Shown here: positions 15,321 to 23,650 of the stretch, piece by piece | Numbering within the stretch: the stretch's first letter is position 1 | Layout of the letters: the number at the start of each line of letters is the position of its first letter | Source of the DNA: Chloroflexota bacterium | Lineage (GTDB): Bacteria > Chloroflexota > Anaerolineae > UBA4142 | Assembly (NCBI GenBank): GCA_016223105.1 | Contig: JACRPR010000130.1 | Span: 1 to 42,839 of the forward strand | Length of the DNA: 42,839 nucleotides | Reading direction: 5' to 3' | Made by a program: the position numbers and the translations under genes | The notes under the pieces: generated by a model | The model's database searches: none | The model's input: only the letters and a program-made list of their open reading frames with translations | What the model was told of the DNA's origin: nothing

Positions 15321-15380
15321 GCAAAATGAAAAGACCCGAAGGGTTCGCTTTGCGAAAACCCTTCGGGTCTTTTCATTTGC
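15321..15380. terminator. Long bidirectional terminator (AGACCCGAAGGGTT type)
   Basis: Inverted repeat of about 28 bp with a short TTT loop, core AAAAGACCCGAAGGGTT. It overlaps the last codons of the TolB-like gene upstream on the minus strand and insulates the STAND operon promoter. Stem relatives occur at 27944-27986, 30677-30711 and 38040-38074. Confidence 0.85.
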
Positions 15381-16836
15381 TCCAATCCATCATCCGTTCG
15401 TTTTCAAAATCAAAGCGCAGTTGAATCGAGTCGGTTATATTTTTCAAAACCTGGCGCGTATTCGAGCCATCCGCGTTCATCACAAAAAATTCCCACTTGC
15501 CGTTGCGATCCGACATGAACAAAATTTGTTTGCCGTCGGGCGACCAGACCGGCGCGACATTGTGCCAACGAATTCCAAAAAATGTGTAAAGAATCGCGTT
15601 GGGTTGCGTAATCGCGATTGCCACGCCGCCGTCTGCGCTCACCAAGTTGATCTCCCAACGATCATGCGCGCGTTGAATGAACGCGACGCGCGATCCATCG
15701 GGACTCGTCATGGTTTGTTGAAGCGGCGGCAGGTGCAAAATCGGAAGCACGGCTTGTTTGCCGGTGTCATAGTACGTGCCGGTCGGTCCCATCACGAGCG
15801 ACGCGGAACCGGTGAGAATGTTCGTCGCCATAATGCCGTACTGCGGATCAACATATACAAGCGTCGCGCCATCGTTTTTCCAACTCGGCGCGTAACACAA
15901 ACGCGAACATTGCGGCTCGGTAAGCACCGTGCGCGTGGTTTCGGCGTCAATCACTTTGTTGAGTTCGATCAAGCCCAGTTTCCACAGCGGCTGATTATTC
16001 GTCGCGGGCTTGTCTTGCGTGAACGCGATAAATTTTCCATCGGGACTCCAACGCGGCGAACGAATTTTTGGCGAACCAAAAATCAATCGCTCGTTCGATC
16101 CATCCGCGTTGATCACAAACAAACCAGGATTGATATTGCTCCATCGCGCGAACGCGATCTGTTTTCCGTCCGGCGAAAATGCCGGGTCAATCCCATCGGT
16201 AACAATTCGCAGATCGGAACCATCGCCATTGACTGTGTAGATCATTCCGCCAATCGCACCCTGAAAAACAATTTTGCCTTGGAGCGTCCCGGTCGGCACC
16301 GGCGTCGCGGCGAACGCGGGTGGCACGATCGCGGTCGGCGTCGGTGGCAGAGCGGTTGGGATGTTTACCGTGTCGCCGGTCGCAGTGAGGAGAAACGGAA
16401 TCGCGACCTGGTTTTTGTTGGTGATGACGGCAAAGTATTTGCCCGATGTGTTGAACGATCCGAACCAGTACAGGTCGCGCGTATATTCGCCAGTGCGCGT
16501 GTCGCGATACGGCGTGCCACGTCCGACCGGCTCAATCGTTTGATCGCGTAACCAATCAATCGCTTGCGCGGGCGTGTAGATCGAAAGATACATTTCGCCG
16601 ATGCCGTTCGTGTTCACGGTGAGCGCGGCTTTGGAACGCACGCGATCCGCGCCGTAATCAAAATAAAACCAGAGCGACGAATTTGGCGCGATCGTTTGCC
16701 AATCGCCGGGAATCGGCAGAGGATCGTTTGGGCTTGAGCCGGTCGGCGCGCCGGCAAAAATGCGCGGTGCGATCAACGAGCCGAACAGCATCGCGAGAAA
16801 AATAAAAAATAAAATTTTCCAAGAACGATTCATCAT
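15373..16836 (-). CDS. Exported TolB-like (PD40) beta-propeller protein
   Basis: 487 residues. N-terminal signal/anchor ILFFIFLAMLFGSLIAPRIFA, a beta-rich N-terminal domain (about 30-150), a Pro/Thr linker (about 155-185), then PD40/WD40-like blades: DPAFSPDGKQIAFARW, SPRWSPDGKFIAFTQD, SPDGSRVAFIQR, APVWSPDGKQILFMSDRNGKWE. INADGSN repeats are also characteristic. Such proteins bind partners or polymers outside the membrane; specific function unknown. It is followed by the terminator that precedes the STAND operon, so it is not part of that operon. The start (ATG 16836 or 16833) follows GAGTGG. Confidence 0.85.
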   Translation of the reverse strand: MMNRSWKILFFIFLAMLFGSLIAPRIFAGAPTGSSPNDPLPIPGDWQTIAPNSSLWFYFDYGADRVRSKAALTVNTNGIGEMYLSIYTPAQAIDWLRDQTIEPVGRGTPYRDTRTGEYTRDLYWFGSFNTSGKYFAVITNKNQVAIPFLLTATGDTVNIPTALPPTPTAIVPPAFAATPVPTGTLQGKIVFQGAIGGMIYTVNGDGSDLRIVTDGIDPAFSPDGKQIAFARWSNINPGLFVINADGSNERLIFGSPKIRSPRWSPDGKFIAFTQDKPATNNQPLWKLGLIELNKVIDAETTRTVLTEPQCSRLCYAPSWKNDGATLVYVDPQYGIMATNILTGSASLVMGPTGTYYDTGKQAVLPILHLPPLQQTMTSPDGSRVAFIQRAHDRWEINLVSADGGVAIAITQPNAILYTFFGIRWHNVAPVWSPDGKQILFMSDRNGKWEFFVMNADGSNTRQVLKNITDSIQLRFDFENERMMDWSK

Positions 16837-16846
16837 CCACTCGCAT

Positions 16847-16878
16847 AGACCTTCCAGGTCTTGCGACCTGGAAGGTCT
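16847..16878 (-). terminator. Terminator hairpin (AGACCTTCCAGGTC stem)
   Basis: Perfect 14-bp stem with a 4-nt loop in the 52-bp gap between two minus-strand genes. It uses the same stem sequence as the terminator at 8282-8323. The U-tract is weak, so it may only attenuate. Confidence 0.65.
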
Positions 16879-16888
16879 TGTTCACAGA

Positions 16889-17560
16889 TTAGCGTCTGCC
16901 GCCCGGTCGTCCGGGAACTTGTCCACCCGGCACACCAGGTTTGCCAAAGAACCCAAAGCCGCGACCGTTGAGATCAATGTTTTCCGGTTTGATGTTGGCT
17001 TTCAACGCGTCGGCTTGCGCTTGGCTGATTTTACCATCTTTGACGGCTTGGTCAAGCGCGGCTTTTTGCGCGTCCGCGATCGCGGTGCGAAGTTTTGCAA
17101 CGTCCACATTTTTTTCGCGCGCGAGATCGAGAAGTGTTTTGCTTCGCAACGCGGTCGCGAGATCCGCGGTCGTCATTCCGAACGTTTTTGCCGCGGCATC
17201 TTGCGCCGCAGTCGCGAGAATCGCGCGTGGATCATTCGCGGGCGTGCCGCGTCCACTGAATCCTCCGAACGGCGCGACATTCTGCCCGCGCTGGATCATC
17301 GCGTCGGCTTGTTGTTGCGTGAGCAATCCTTCTTTCACCGCTTGCGTCGCCGCGTCCTTGTTCGCATCGGTCATTGCTTGTTTTAGTTTCTCGACCGTCG
17401 TGCCAAGTTTTTGCGCGAGCGCGCTCAAGTACAGATCCGCGAACGTTTTGCCGGTCGTCGGCGTGGGCGTTTGCGCGAGCGCAATCGTGCCGCCGATCCC
17501 CGCCACGAGCATCACCACCACGAGCGCACTCGCGATGATCAATTTGAATTTGGTTGACAT
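16889..17560 (-). CDS. Exported helical repeat protein of unknown function
   Basis: 223 residues, ATG preceded by TAGGAGGATAGA. Signal peptide (IIASALVVVMLVAGIGGTIALAQ) then two imperfect helical repeats: LAQKLGTTVEKLKQAM...AVKEGLLTQQQADAM and LAREKNVDVAKLRTAI...AVKDGKISQAQADAL. The C-terminus is Gly/Pro/Arg-rich (PGVPGGQVPGRPGG). This resembles the DUF2680-like small exported proteins of Gram-positive-type bacteria, but the assignment is loose. Probably an extracytoplasmic structural or regulatory protein; no enzymatic motif seen. Confidence 0.75.
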   Translation of the reverse strand: MSTKFKLIIASALVVVMLVAGIGGTIALAQTPTPTTGKTFADLYLSALAQKLGTTVEKLKQAMTDANKDAATQAVKEGLLTQQQADAMIQRGQNVAPFGGFSGRGTPANDPRAILATAAQDAAAKTFGMTTADLATALRSKTLLDLAREKNVDVAKLRTAIADAQKAALDQAVKDGKISQAQADALKANIKPENIDLNGRGFGFFGKPGVPGGQVPGRPGGRR

Positions 17561-17663
17561 TCTATCCTCCTAAATTTTTTGTGCGGAGCAAAAGTCGAGT
17601 CAAACGTTGGTGCGATTTATTCGACTATCTGCTCACCTCCTTGAAAACGCAGAGCAAACATCT

Positions 17664-17747
17664 GTCATTGCGAGCGATGTCTGCAAAGCAATCTCCACGT
17701 AACAATATAGAGATTGCTTCGTCGCGAACAACGCTCCTCGCAATGAC
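17664..17747. repeat. GTCATTGCGAGGAGC palindromic element
   Basis: Inverted arms GTCATTGCGAGCG and CGCTCCTCGCAATGAC with inner GCAATCTC / GAGATTGC arms. The same element type is at 38088-38216. Related GTCATTTCGAGCGAAGC elements are at 24774-24840 and 32993-33059. It lies in the gap between the exporter operon and the exported-protein gene, where nothing else is seen. Confidence 0.75.
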
Positions 17748-17750
17748 AAC

Positions 17751-18986
17751 TCATTCGTACCGCAACGCATCAATCGGATGCAAACTCGCGGCGCGATTTG
17801 CCGGATAACTGCCAAAGAACAATCCGACGCCGGCGGAAAAAATCACCGCGAGCAAAACCGCGTCGAGATCAACAACGGTGTTCAATGTAGTCGTGCCCAT
17901 TTGAAAACCGGAAATCAGTCGCGCGATCAACGCGCCGAACAAAATTCCGAGGATGCCGCCGGAGAAACTGAGAATCACCGCCTCGGTTAAAAACTGAACC
18001 ATAATGTCGCTCTTGCGCGCGCCAATCGCTTTGCGAATTCCAATCTCGCGCGTGCGTTCCGTCACCGAGACGAGCATAATGTTCATAATGCCGATGCCGC
18101 CAACGATCAACGAAATCGCCGCGACGCCGCCGAGAAAGATCGTGAGTGTGCCGGTAACCTGGTTCGCGGTGTTCAAAATGTCTTGCTGGCTTTGAATACT
18201 AAAATCATCTTGAAATTGAACGCGATGGCGTTCGCGCAAAACATTGCTAATGTCCTGTACGACCGCGTCTTGCAGAGACGCATCGGTGATTTTGACGTTG
18301 ATCACCGAGACCGAGTTGCCGCCGCGAAATTGTCCGCCGCGATTCAATCGGCTCAACGCGGTGGTGAGCGGCACGTACACTTGCGAATCCACATTCATAA
18401 ACCCCGTGCCACCCTTTGCTTCCATCACGCCGATCACGCGAAAGTTTTGATTGTTGACACGCACCATTTGCCCAATGGGATCCGCGGTGTCGAACAATGT
18501 CGTCGCGACTCCCGCGCCCAGCACGATGACCGCCGCGCGCGTCGTTACGTTCGCGTCTGAAATAAATTCGCCGGTCGCGAGCGTCGTGTTCATTGCATCC
18601 AGATATTCCGGCGTAATGCCCAGGACGCGTCCGTTCGTGTTGTTGCCGAGATACGCGAGTTGTCCGAAACTTTCCACTTGCGGCGCGACGCCAACAATGT
18701 TCGGCAAACCGATCAACGCCTCCGCGTCTTCGAGCGTCAATGTCGCCGCCGAACCTTGCGCGGTTTGCACACCGGCTTCGCGCGTCGAACCAGGTCGGAT
18801 GTAGAGCAAGTTCGTGCCGATGCTCGTGATCTGACTCGTGATCGCGACCTGCGCGCCGCGTCCGATGGACAACATCGCGATCACCGCCATCACGCCGATA
18901 ATGATGCCGAGCATCGTCAAACTGGCGCGTAATTTATTCGCGCTCAAACTGCGTAGCGCAATTCGCAAACTTTCAAAAAATGTCAT
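17751..18986 (-). CDS. MacB-type ABC exporter permease (FtsX family)
   Basis: About 411 residues from ATG 18986; a longer frame from 19073 only translates an upstream repeat tract. MTFFESLRIALRSLSANKLRASLTMLGIIIGV is the standard N-terminus of MacB-like permeases, followed by a MacB_PCD extracytoplasmic domain (about 45-260) with the FtsX block ISLIVGGIGIMNIMLVSVTERTREIGIRKAIGARKSDI and final GLFFGSYPANRAASLHPIDALRYE. Four transmembrane segments as expected. It works as a dimer with the ATPase encoded just upstream and the HlyD-type adaptor to export peptides, lipids or drugs. The 5' gap contains a CAACTA-word hairpin tract and no clear Shine-Dalgarno sequence. Confidence 0.92.
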   Translation of the reverse strand: MTFFESLRIALRSLSANKLRASLTMLGIIIGVMAVIAMLSIGRGAQVAITSQITSIGTNLLYIRPGSTREAGVQTAQGSAATLTLEDAEALIGLPNIVGVAPQVESFGQLAYLGNNTNGRVLGITPEYLDAMNTTLATGEFISDANVTTRAAVIVLGAGVATTLFDTADPIGQMVRVNNQNFRVIGVMEAKGGTGFMNVDSQVYVPLTTALSRLNRGGQFRGGNSVSVINVKITDASLQDAVVQDISNVLRERHRVQFQDDFSIQSQQDILNTANQVTGTLTIFLGGVAAISLIVGGIGIMNIMLVSVTERTREIGIRKAIGARKSDIMVQFLTEAVILSFSGGILGILFGALIARLISGFQMGTTTLNTVVDLDAVLLAVIFSAGVGLFFGSYPANRAASLHPIDALRYE

Positions 18987-19000
18987 TCTGTCTTTCTGTT

Positions 19001-19087
19001 TGTTAGTTGGATGGTTGGATAGTTGGCTAGTTGAATAGTTCGATGCGAACAGTGCAACTAACCAACTATGCAACTATCCAACTACGC
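19001..19087. repeat. AGTTGGATAGTTG / CAACTATCCAAC hairpin tract (family A), copy 1
   Basis: Degenerate 7-9 bp words of TAGTTGGA type on one side and CAACTATCC type on the other form a long hairpin between the ABC ATPase and permease genes. The minus-strand end CAACTAACAAA lies just before the permease start. Confidence 0.75.
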
Positions 19088-19750
19088 AACGATTTGTCCA
19101 TCACTCATTCGAATCGCGCGTTGCGTTTGCGCGGCGATGTTCGCATCGTGCGTAACGAGAATCACCGTCAAGCCCTGGTCGCGATTGAGCGATTTGAAAA
19201 TGTTCATAATCTCGACGCCCGATTTCGAATCGAGATTGCCGGTCGGTTCGTCCGCGAGGATGATGCTAGGATTGTTGACGAGCGCGCGCGCGATCGCGAC
19301 GCGTTGTTGTTGACCGCCGGACAATTCGTTCGGGCGATGATGCACGCGATCACCCAAACCGACCGCGTACAATGCCGCGCGCGCGCGTTTTGTGCGATCC
19401 GCCGCGCCCGCGTACACCATCGGCAGTTCGACCTGGTCGATTGCGGGCGTGCGCGGCAAAAGATTGAATTGTTGAAACACAAATCCGATTTTCTTGTTAC
19501 GGATCGCGGCTTGTTGATCGTCGCTCATCGCGGACACATCCATTCCATCCAAACGATACGTGCCGCTCGTCGGCGTATCCAAACATCCGATCACATTCAT
19601 CAACGTAGATTTGCCTGAGCCGGACGGTCCGATAATCGCGACCATTTCGCCTTGCTGAATTTCGAGCGACACGCCATCGAGCGCGGAGACTTGAATATCG
19701 CCCATCTGATAAATTTTTTTGACATCTTTGATTTCGATTACGGCAGACAC
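19082..19750 (-). CDS. ABC exporter ATPase, MacB/LolD type
   Basis: About 222 residues. Walker [12 protein letters not shown]-loop [10 protein letters not shown], signature [15 protein letters not shown], Walker [13 protein letters not shown] and H-loop VTHD are all intact. The sequence pattern ([32 protein letters not shown]) is that of the LolD/MacB exporter class. It powers the FtsX-type permease encoded next. GTG 19750 has AGAGG 5 nt upstream; GTG 19756 is an alternative that overlaps that site. It is the middle gene of adaptor-ATPase-permease; the last codons and stop run into the family A repeat. Confidence 0.94.
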   Translation of the reverse strand: MSAVIEIKDVKKIYQMGDIQVSALDGVSLEIQQGEMVAIIGPSGSGKSTLMNVIGCLDTPTSGTYRLDGMDVSAMSDDQQAAIRNKKIGFVFQQFNLLPRTPAIDQVELPMVYAGAADRTKRARAALYAVGLGDRVHHRPNELSGGQQQRVAIARALVNNPSIILADEPTGNLDSKSGVEIMNIFKSLNRDQGLTVILVTHDANIAAQTQRAIRMSDGQIVA

Positions 19751-19762
19751 GCGCACCTCTTT

Positions 19763-21007
19763 TTATCGTCCCAGAAATGGAATCCCGATTCCGCCGGGTT
19801 GACCGCCGCCGGACTGACTCGTCGTCGTCGTTTGCGAAATGACGATGACATCGCCCTCGTTCAAACCACTGACGATTTCGATGGACGAATCACTCGACAA
19901 GCCGGTGCGAACCGGGACGCTCGTTGGTTTGTCGCCGGACATGACAGTAACGATGCGTTGATTGCCTTGCGAACGCACTGCGCGCGTCGGCACAATCAAA
20001 ACATTTTCGCGGCTCTCGACAATGATCGAAAGATTACAAGTCATCCCAGGTTTGATCGCGTCGTCCGCGTTCGTGATTGTCAACACGACCGGATAGTTGA
20101 CGACGCCTTGTGTAACCGTGCCGATGGGACCGACCGCGCTCACTTGCGCGGCGTACGTTTTGCCAGTAAGCGCGTCGAGCGTCATTTGCGCGGTCGCGCC
20201 GGATTTAATTTTGGCAATGTCCACTTCGGCGACCGTTACTTTGACTTCGAGTTTGCTCAAGTCCACAATCGTTACCGCCGCGCCCGTGCCAGCCGTATCG
20301 CCGACGTTGAAATTCACAACCGAAACCAAGCCCGCGTACGGCGCGGTGATTTTAGTTTTATCGAGATTGCGTTGCGCTTGCTCCAACGCGATTTTTGAAT
20401 TTTCGAGTGACGCCTCCGCGCTCTTGAGCGCGGCATCGTTGATCGTCGCCGCGTTCGTGTTGTAATTCGCGAGCGCGACCTGGTAATCAATCGTCGCTTG
20501 TTGCAGAGTCGCGGCTTGCGAAGTCATCCCGACATCCGGTCGCCACGCGATACGATTGTATTCGCCCTGCGCTTGTTCGAGCGTTACGCGCGCCTTGTCC
20601 AACCCAGCGCGCGCGGTCAACAATTTATTCGGATTCAGCGCGTTCTCGATTTTCGCGTTAGCGTAATTCATCTGCGCGGTGGACAAACTGATCTGCGCGT
20701 TGCGAAACGCGTACTGCAAATCGGTCGCGTCGAGTTCCATCAAGAGTTGATCTTTTTGCACACGGTCGCCGACTTGCACATTTACTTTGGTCACGCGCCC
20801 ACTCGTTTGAAACGCGAGCGCGACTTGTTTCGGCGCGGTTACGTTGCCCGCCGCGCTCACCGTCGCGACGAGCGAGCCGCGTTGCACGGTCGCGGTTTGC
20901 GTGCGCGCCGTCGTCGTTGTCGCCGGTTTGTTTTGCGTTTGCCAATAGTACACGCCGCCCGCGATCACAATCGTCAGCGCGATCAAAATAATCAAAATCC
21001 GTTTCAT
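19763..21007 (-). CDS. HlyD/MacA-type periplasmic adaptor of the ABC exporter
   Basis: 414 residues, ATG after GGAGATGACACG. N-terminal membrane anchor (ILIILIALTIVIAGGVYYW), then a lipoyl/barrel-sandwich half motif GRVTKVNVQVGDRVQKDQLLMELD, a helical hairpin (about 105-215) and the second half ITAPYAGLVSVVNFNVGDT, followed by a beta-barrel domain with VVNYPVVLTITNADDAIKPGMTCNLSI. The C-terminus is Gly/Gln-rich. Together with the next two genes it forms a MacAB-like exporter. The gene is divergent from a response regulator, which may control it. Confidence 0.92.
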   Translation of the reverse strand: MKRILIILIALTIVIAGGVYYWQTQNKPATTTTARTQTATVQRGSLVATVSAAGNVTAPKQVALAFQTSGRVTKVNVQVGDRVQKDQLLMELDATDLQYAFRNAQISLSTAQMNYANAKIENALNPNKLLTARAGLDKARVTLEQAQGEYNRIAWRPDVGMTSQAATLQQATIDYQVALANYNTNAATINDAALKSAEASLENSKIALEQAQRNLDKTKITAPYAGLVSVVNFNVGDTAGTGAAVTIVDLSKLEVKVTVAEVDIAKIKSGATAQMTLDALTGKTYAAQVSAVGPIGTVTQGVVNYPVVLTITNADDAIKPGMTCNLSIIVESRENVLIVPTRAVRSQGNQRIVTVMSGDKPTSVPVRTGLSSDSSIEIVSGLNEGDVIVISQTTTTSQSGGGQPGGIGIPFLGR

Positions 21008-21034
21008 CGTGTCATCTCCAATCGTTCATCCCAA

Positions 21035-21052
21035 CGCCAAATATACTTGGCG
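21035..21052. promoter_or_regulatory. Palindrome CGCCAA-N6-TTGGCG upstream of the exporter adaptor
   Basis: Perfect 6-bp arms around ATATAC, 28 bp before the adaptor start, overlapping a TATATT that could be its -10 on the minus strand. The site would suit a repressor or activator operator; no protein is assigned. Confidence 0.4.
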
Positions 21053-21077
21053 CGTATTAGAAAATCCCAAGCGGAAA

Positions 21078-21127
21078 CTGAGAGGATGCTGAGAGTCGCG
21101 CGACGTTTTTTCACAGCGTCCTCTCAG
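21078..21127. promoter_or_regulatory. Direct-repeat operator candidate for the OmpR-type regulator
   Basis: CTGAGAG at 21078-21084 and again at 21089-21095 (11-bp pitch), with an inverted copy CTCTCAG at 21121-21127. An 11-bp direct-repeat pitch is characteristic of OmpR/PhoB family dimers. It lies between the divergent adaptor and regulator genes. Confidence 0.45.
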
Positions 21128-21148
21128 TTTTCGCGCGATAAAATATGC

Positions 21149-21154
21149 TATAAT
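21149..21154 (+). promoter_or_regulatory. -10 element of the response-regulator gene
   Basis: Perfect TATAAT, with no good -35 at 17 bp, consistent with an activator-dependent promoter next to the CTGAGAG repeats. The leader from here to ATG 21299 is about 140 nt and is mostly the tandem array. Confidence 0.5.
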
Positions 21155-21166
21155 CGGCTCTGTAGC

Positions 21167-21291
21167 GCGGGCGGCTCGCCCGCAATTGGAAGCGGGCGGC
21201 TCGCCCGCAATTGGAAGCGGGCGGCCCGCCCGCAATTGGAAGCGGGCGAGCCGCCTGCAATTGGAAGCGGGCGAGCCGCCCGCGCCACAGG
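21167..21291. repeat. Five-unit 25-bp tandem array of GC-rich hairpins in the regulator leader
   Basis: Units start at 21167, 21192, 21217, 21242 and 21267, consensus GCGGGCGGCTCGCCCGC plus AATTGGAA. Each unit is itself a hairpin. Units 1-3 carry the centre GGCTC (GGCCC in the third) and units 4-5 the inverted centre GAGCC, so the array as a whole is also an inverted repeat. The last unit ends in the family F boundary CGCGCCACAG. Confidence 0.85.
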
Positions 21292-21298
21292 GACGAAA

Positions 21299-21979
21299 AT
21301 GGCAACAGTGCTCGTCGTTGACGACGATCAAAAACTTGCGAATATGTTGCGGCGCACGCTGACCTACGAGGGCTTTCAAGTTTTCACCGCCGGTGATGGC
21401 ACTGCCGCGCTCGCGCAAACACAAGCGCAACATCCCGATGTGATCGTGTTGGATTGGATGATGCCCGGGCTGGATGGCATCGGCGTCATCAAACAATTGC
21501 GCGCCGCGGATGACAAGACTTTGATCTTGATGTTGACCGCGCGCGACGCGGTCGAAGATCGTGTGCAGGGCTTGGAAACCGGCGCGGACGATTATCTCGC
21601 GAAACCATTCGCGCCGGCAGAATTGTTGGCGCGCTTGCACGCGCTTTTGCGGCGTCCCGCCGTCGTTACCAAAAATGAATCGCTCGCGTATTCCGATCTT
21701 TTTCTCGATCCGATCACGCGCGAAACGCGCCGCGGCACTCGCGCGTTTGAATTGACCTCGAAAGAATTTGATCTCTTGCATTTTTTACTGCGCCACCCGC
21801 GCCAGGTTCTGCGCCGCGAACAAATTCTTCAAGAAGTGTGGGGGTATGATTTTGGCGGCGAGGACAATGTGCTTGAAGTGTACATCGGCTATCTGCGAAA
21901 AAAATTAGAAGCCGGCGGCGAACCGCGTTTGATTCAAACTGTCCGTGCAGTTGGCTATGTCTTACGAGAAGATAGTTAA
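21299..21979 (+). CDS. OmpR/PhoB-type response regulator
   Basis: 226 residues. Receiver domain 1-115: acidic pocket VVDDD (7-10), phospho-acceptor Asp52 in IVLDWMMPG, Thr/Ser switch in MLTARD (about 80), Lys102 in AKPF. The winged-helix DNA-binding domain (about 130-226) shows FELTSKEFDLLHFLLRHPRQVLRREQILQEVWGYDF and VYIGYLRKKLE...IQTVRAVGYVL. It pairs with the kinase gene 142 bp downstream. The ATG at 21299 was chosen because the receiver motif begins at once and only a repeat array lies upstream. Likely targets are its own gene and the divergent exporter or downstream RND pump (inference). Confidence 0.95.
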   Translation: MATVLVVDDDQKLANMLRRTLTYEGFQVFTAGDGTAALAQTQAQHPDVIVLDWMMPGLDGIGVIKQLRAADDKTLILMLTARDAVEDRVQGLETGADDYLAKPFAPAELLARLHALLRRPAVVTKNESLAYSDLFLDPITRETRRGTRAFELTSKEFDLLHFLLRHPRQVLRREQILQEVWGYDFGGEDNVLEVYIGYLRKKLEAGGEPRLIQTVRAVGYVLREDS

Positions 21980-22120
21980 ATAGTTGGAGAGTTGGATAGT
22001 TGGTTAGTTGGTTAGTTGGGTTGTTCGATTGTGGCACGATGCAACTATGTAACTATTCAACTATTCAACTATTCAACTATCCAACTATCCAACTAACCAA
22101 CTCTCCAACTAACAAACTAA
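21973..22120. repeat. Family A hairpin tract, copy 2 (longest)
   Basis: About 145 bp of TAGTTGGA-type words followed by CAACTATTC/CAACTATCC words, making one long imperfect hairpin between response regulator and kinase genes. The far end CAACTAACAAACTAAA touches the kinase ATG; no Shine-Dalgarno sequence is present. Confidence 0.8.
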
Positions 22121-22121
22121 A

Positions 22122-23519
22122 ATGTCAATTCGTCTCCGCCTCACTTTTTTATACAGCGCGATTCTCGCGCTCACCTTGATCGCGTTTAGCGCGACGTTGT
22201 ATTTCGCGCAAAGCCGGTTTACGTTCGACGCGATCAAGGCGACGCTCATGCGCCAAGCCGAAGGATACGCGAATCTCGAACGACGATTCCCGCGCCGCCC
22301 CGACGAACGCCGCCCCGATGAAGCACCTACCTTCACGCCCACATTACCAGGTCGTTGGACGCAAACGCGCAATCCCGATGGCACGCTCGCCGCGCGCAGT
22401 GCCGATCTCAGCGACACGGCTCTGCCGCTGGGCGATGCCGGTTTGAAAATCGTGCAAGGCGGCGCGGTGTGGTTTGAAACCACACGCCTTGACGATGAAC
22501 CCTTGTTGATCTACAGCCAACCGATTTTTGTGCAAGAGCGTTTTGTGCGAATCGTTCAAGTCGCCGCGTCAATGCAAGAGCGCGAACAATCGCTTGGGAC
22601 ATTGCGCGCGATTCTCGCGATTGGCAGTGGCTTGGCGATTCTCGCCGCGTTCGCGATTGGCTGGGCGCTTGCTGGAATGGCGCTCGCGCCGATTCATCGC
22701 ATCACGCACACCGCGCAAGCGATTGGCGCGGAACGCGATTTCAGTCGCCGCGTGCAACACGCCGGACCGAACGACGAAATCGGACAACTCGCGATCACGT
22801 TCAACGCGATGTTGACCGAACTCGAATCCGCGTTTCGCCAAATCGAACAATCTCTGCAAACGCAACGACGCTTTGTCGCGGACGCGTCGCACGAACTTCG
22901 CACACCACTCACCACGATTCGCGGCAACATTGAATTGCTCCGCCGCGATCCGCCGCTCGACGCGCAAGAACGCGCGGAAATTCTCATTGATACAAAAGAT
23001 GAAACCGAACGGTTGATTCGGCTCGTGAATCAATTGCTCGTGCTTGCGCGCGCGGATGCCGGGCACACGTTGCGCCGCGAATCGGTCGCGCTCGCGCCGC
23101 TGATCGAAGATGTGTGCCGCCAATGCAAATCGCTCGCGCCGGATCGCGCGATCCAAATTGACGTTGTGCGCGACGCGAGCGTGATCGGCGACCGCGACGC
23201 GCTTAAACAAGTTTTGCTCATCCTGGTTGACAACGCGCTCGCGCACACGCCGGCGCACGCGGCAATCGCATTGACCAGCGCGTCCACCGACACGCGCGTT
23301 TCAATCGCGGTGCGCGATACCGGACCGGGCATTGCGCTGGAAATTTTGCCGCACATCTTTGAACGCTTTTTCCGCGCGGACCTTTCGCGCAGTCGCGGCG
23401 GCGCGGGACTTGGTCTGTCCATCGCGAAAGAATTGATTGAAGCGCAAGGCGGCACACTCAACGTTGCAAGTCAAATCGGCAATGGAAGCACGTTCACGGT
23501 CGCGTTGCCGCGCGGTTGA
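22122..23519 (+). CDS. Sensor histidine kinase
   Basis: 465 residues. First membrane helix 8-30, an extracytoplasmic sensor segment (about 31-160, low complexity RRFPRRPDERRPDE in it), second helix about 163-188, HAMP (about 188-240), HisKA with His257 in DASHELRTPLTTIRG, and an ATPase domain with N box (LLILVDNALAHTP), G1 DTGPGI, F box IFERFFR and G2 GGAGLGLSIAKELIE. It should phosphorylate the regulator encoded just upstream. The stimulus is unknown; placement within an efflux island suggests envelope stress or drugs (inference). Translation starts directly behind a hairpin tract without Shine-Dalgarno. Confidence 0.95.
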   Translation: MSIRLRLTFLYSAILALTLIAFSATLYFAQSRFTFDAIKATLMRQAEGYANLERRFPRRPDERRPDEAPTFTPTLPGRWTQTRNPDGTLAARSADLSDTALPLGDAGLKIVQGGAVWFETTRLDDEPLLIYSQPIFVQERFVRIVQVAASMQEREQSLGTLRAILAIGSGLAILAAFAIGWALAGMALAPIHRITHTAQAIGAERDFSRRVQHAGPNDEIGQLAITFNAMLTELESAFRQIEQSLQTQRRFVADASHELRTPLTTIRGNIELLRRDPPLDAQERAEILIDTKDETERLIRLVNQLLVLARADAGHTLRRESVALAPLIEDVCRQCKSLAPDRAIQIDVVRDASVIGDRDALKQVLLILVDNALAHTPAHAAIALTSASTDTRVSIAVRDTGPGIALEILPHIFERFFRADLSRSRGGAGLGLSIAKELIEAQGGTLNVASQIGNGSTFTVALPRG

Positions 23520-23572
23520 GTGGCGCGGGCTTTGCTTGCGTACCCGCCCTGCGGCTTGAAAAGCCGCGCCAC
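23520..23572. repeat. Palindromic GTGGCGCGGGC element (family F)
   Basis: Arms GTGGCGCGG and GCCGCGCCAC around smaller hairpins, beginning at the kinase stop codon. It may act as a terminator-like structure between the kinase and the adaptor promoter. Confidence 0.6.
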
Positions 23573-23578
23573 ACTGGA

Positions 23579-23606
23579 TTGACACTAAAAACATTCTGCA
23601 TAAGAT
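23579..23606 (+). promoter_or_regulatory. Promoter of the RND adaptor-pump operon
   Basis: TTGACA (23579-23584), 16-bp spacer, TAAGAT (23601-23606), 45 bp before the adaptor ATG. This suggests the pump operon can be transcribed separately from the two-component genes. Confidence 0.6.
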
Positions 23607-23650
23607 TAGCGCACGAATAAACCCAACATCGTTTGCGAGGAGGCATCGGA

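Noticed and set aside
18987..19073. N-terminal extension of the FtsX permease
   Set aside because: These codons translate the family A repeat (SNYSTSQLSN...); the family N-terminus begins at ATG 18986.
21167..21291. Short CRISPR array (five regularly spaced repeats)
   Set aside because: Units are contiguous 25-bp hairpins joined by a constant AATTGGAA word, with no unique spacers and no cas genes.
21973..22120. Intrinsic terminator between response regulator and kinase
   Set aside because: The hairpin is long and AT-rich without a U-tract, and the kinase has no promoter of its own, so the two genes are likelier to be one operon.
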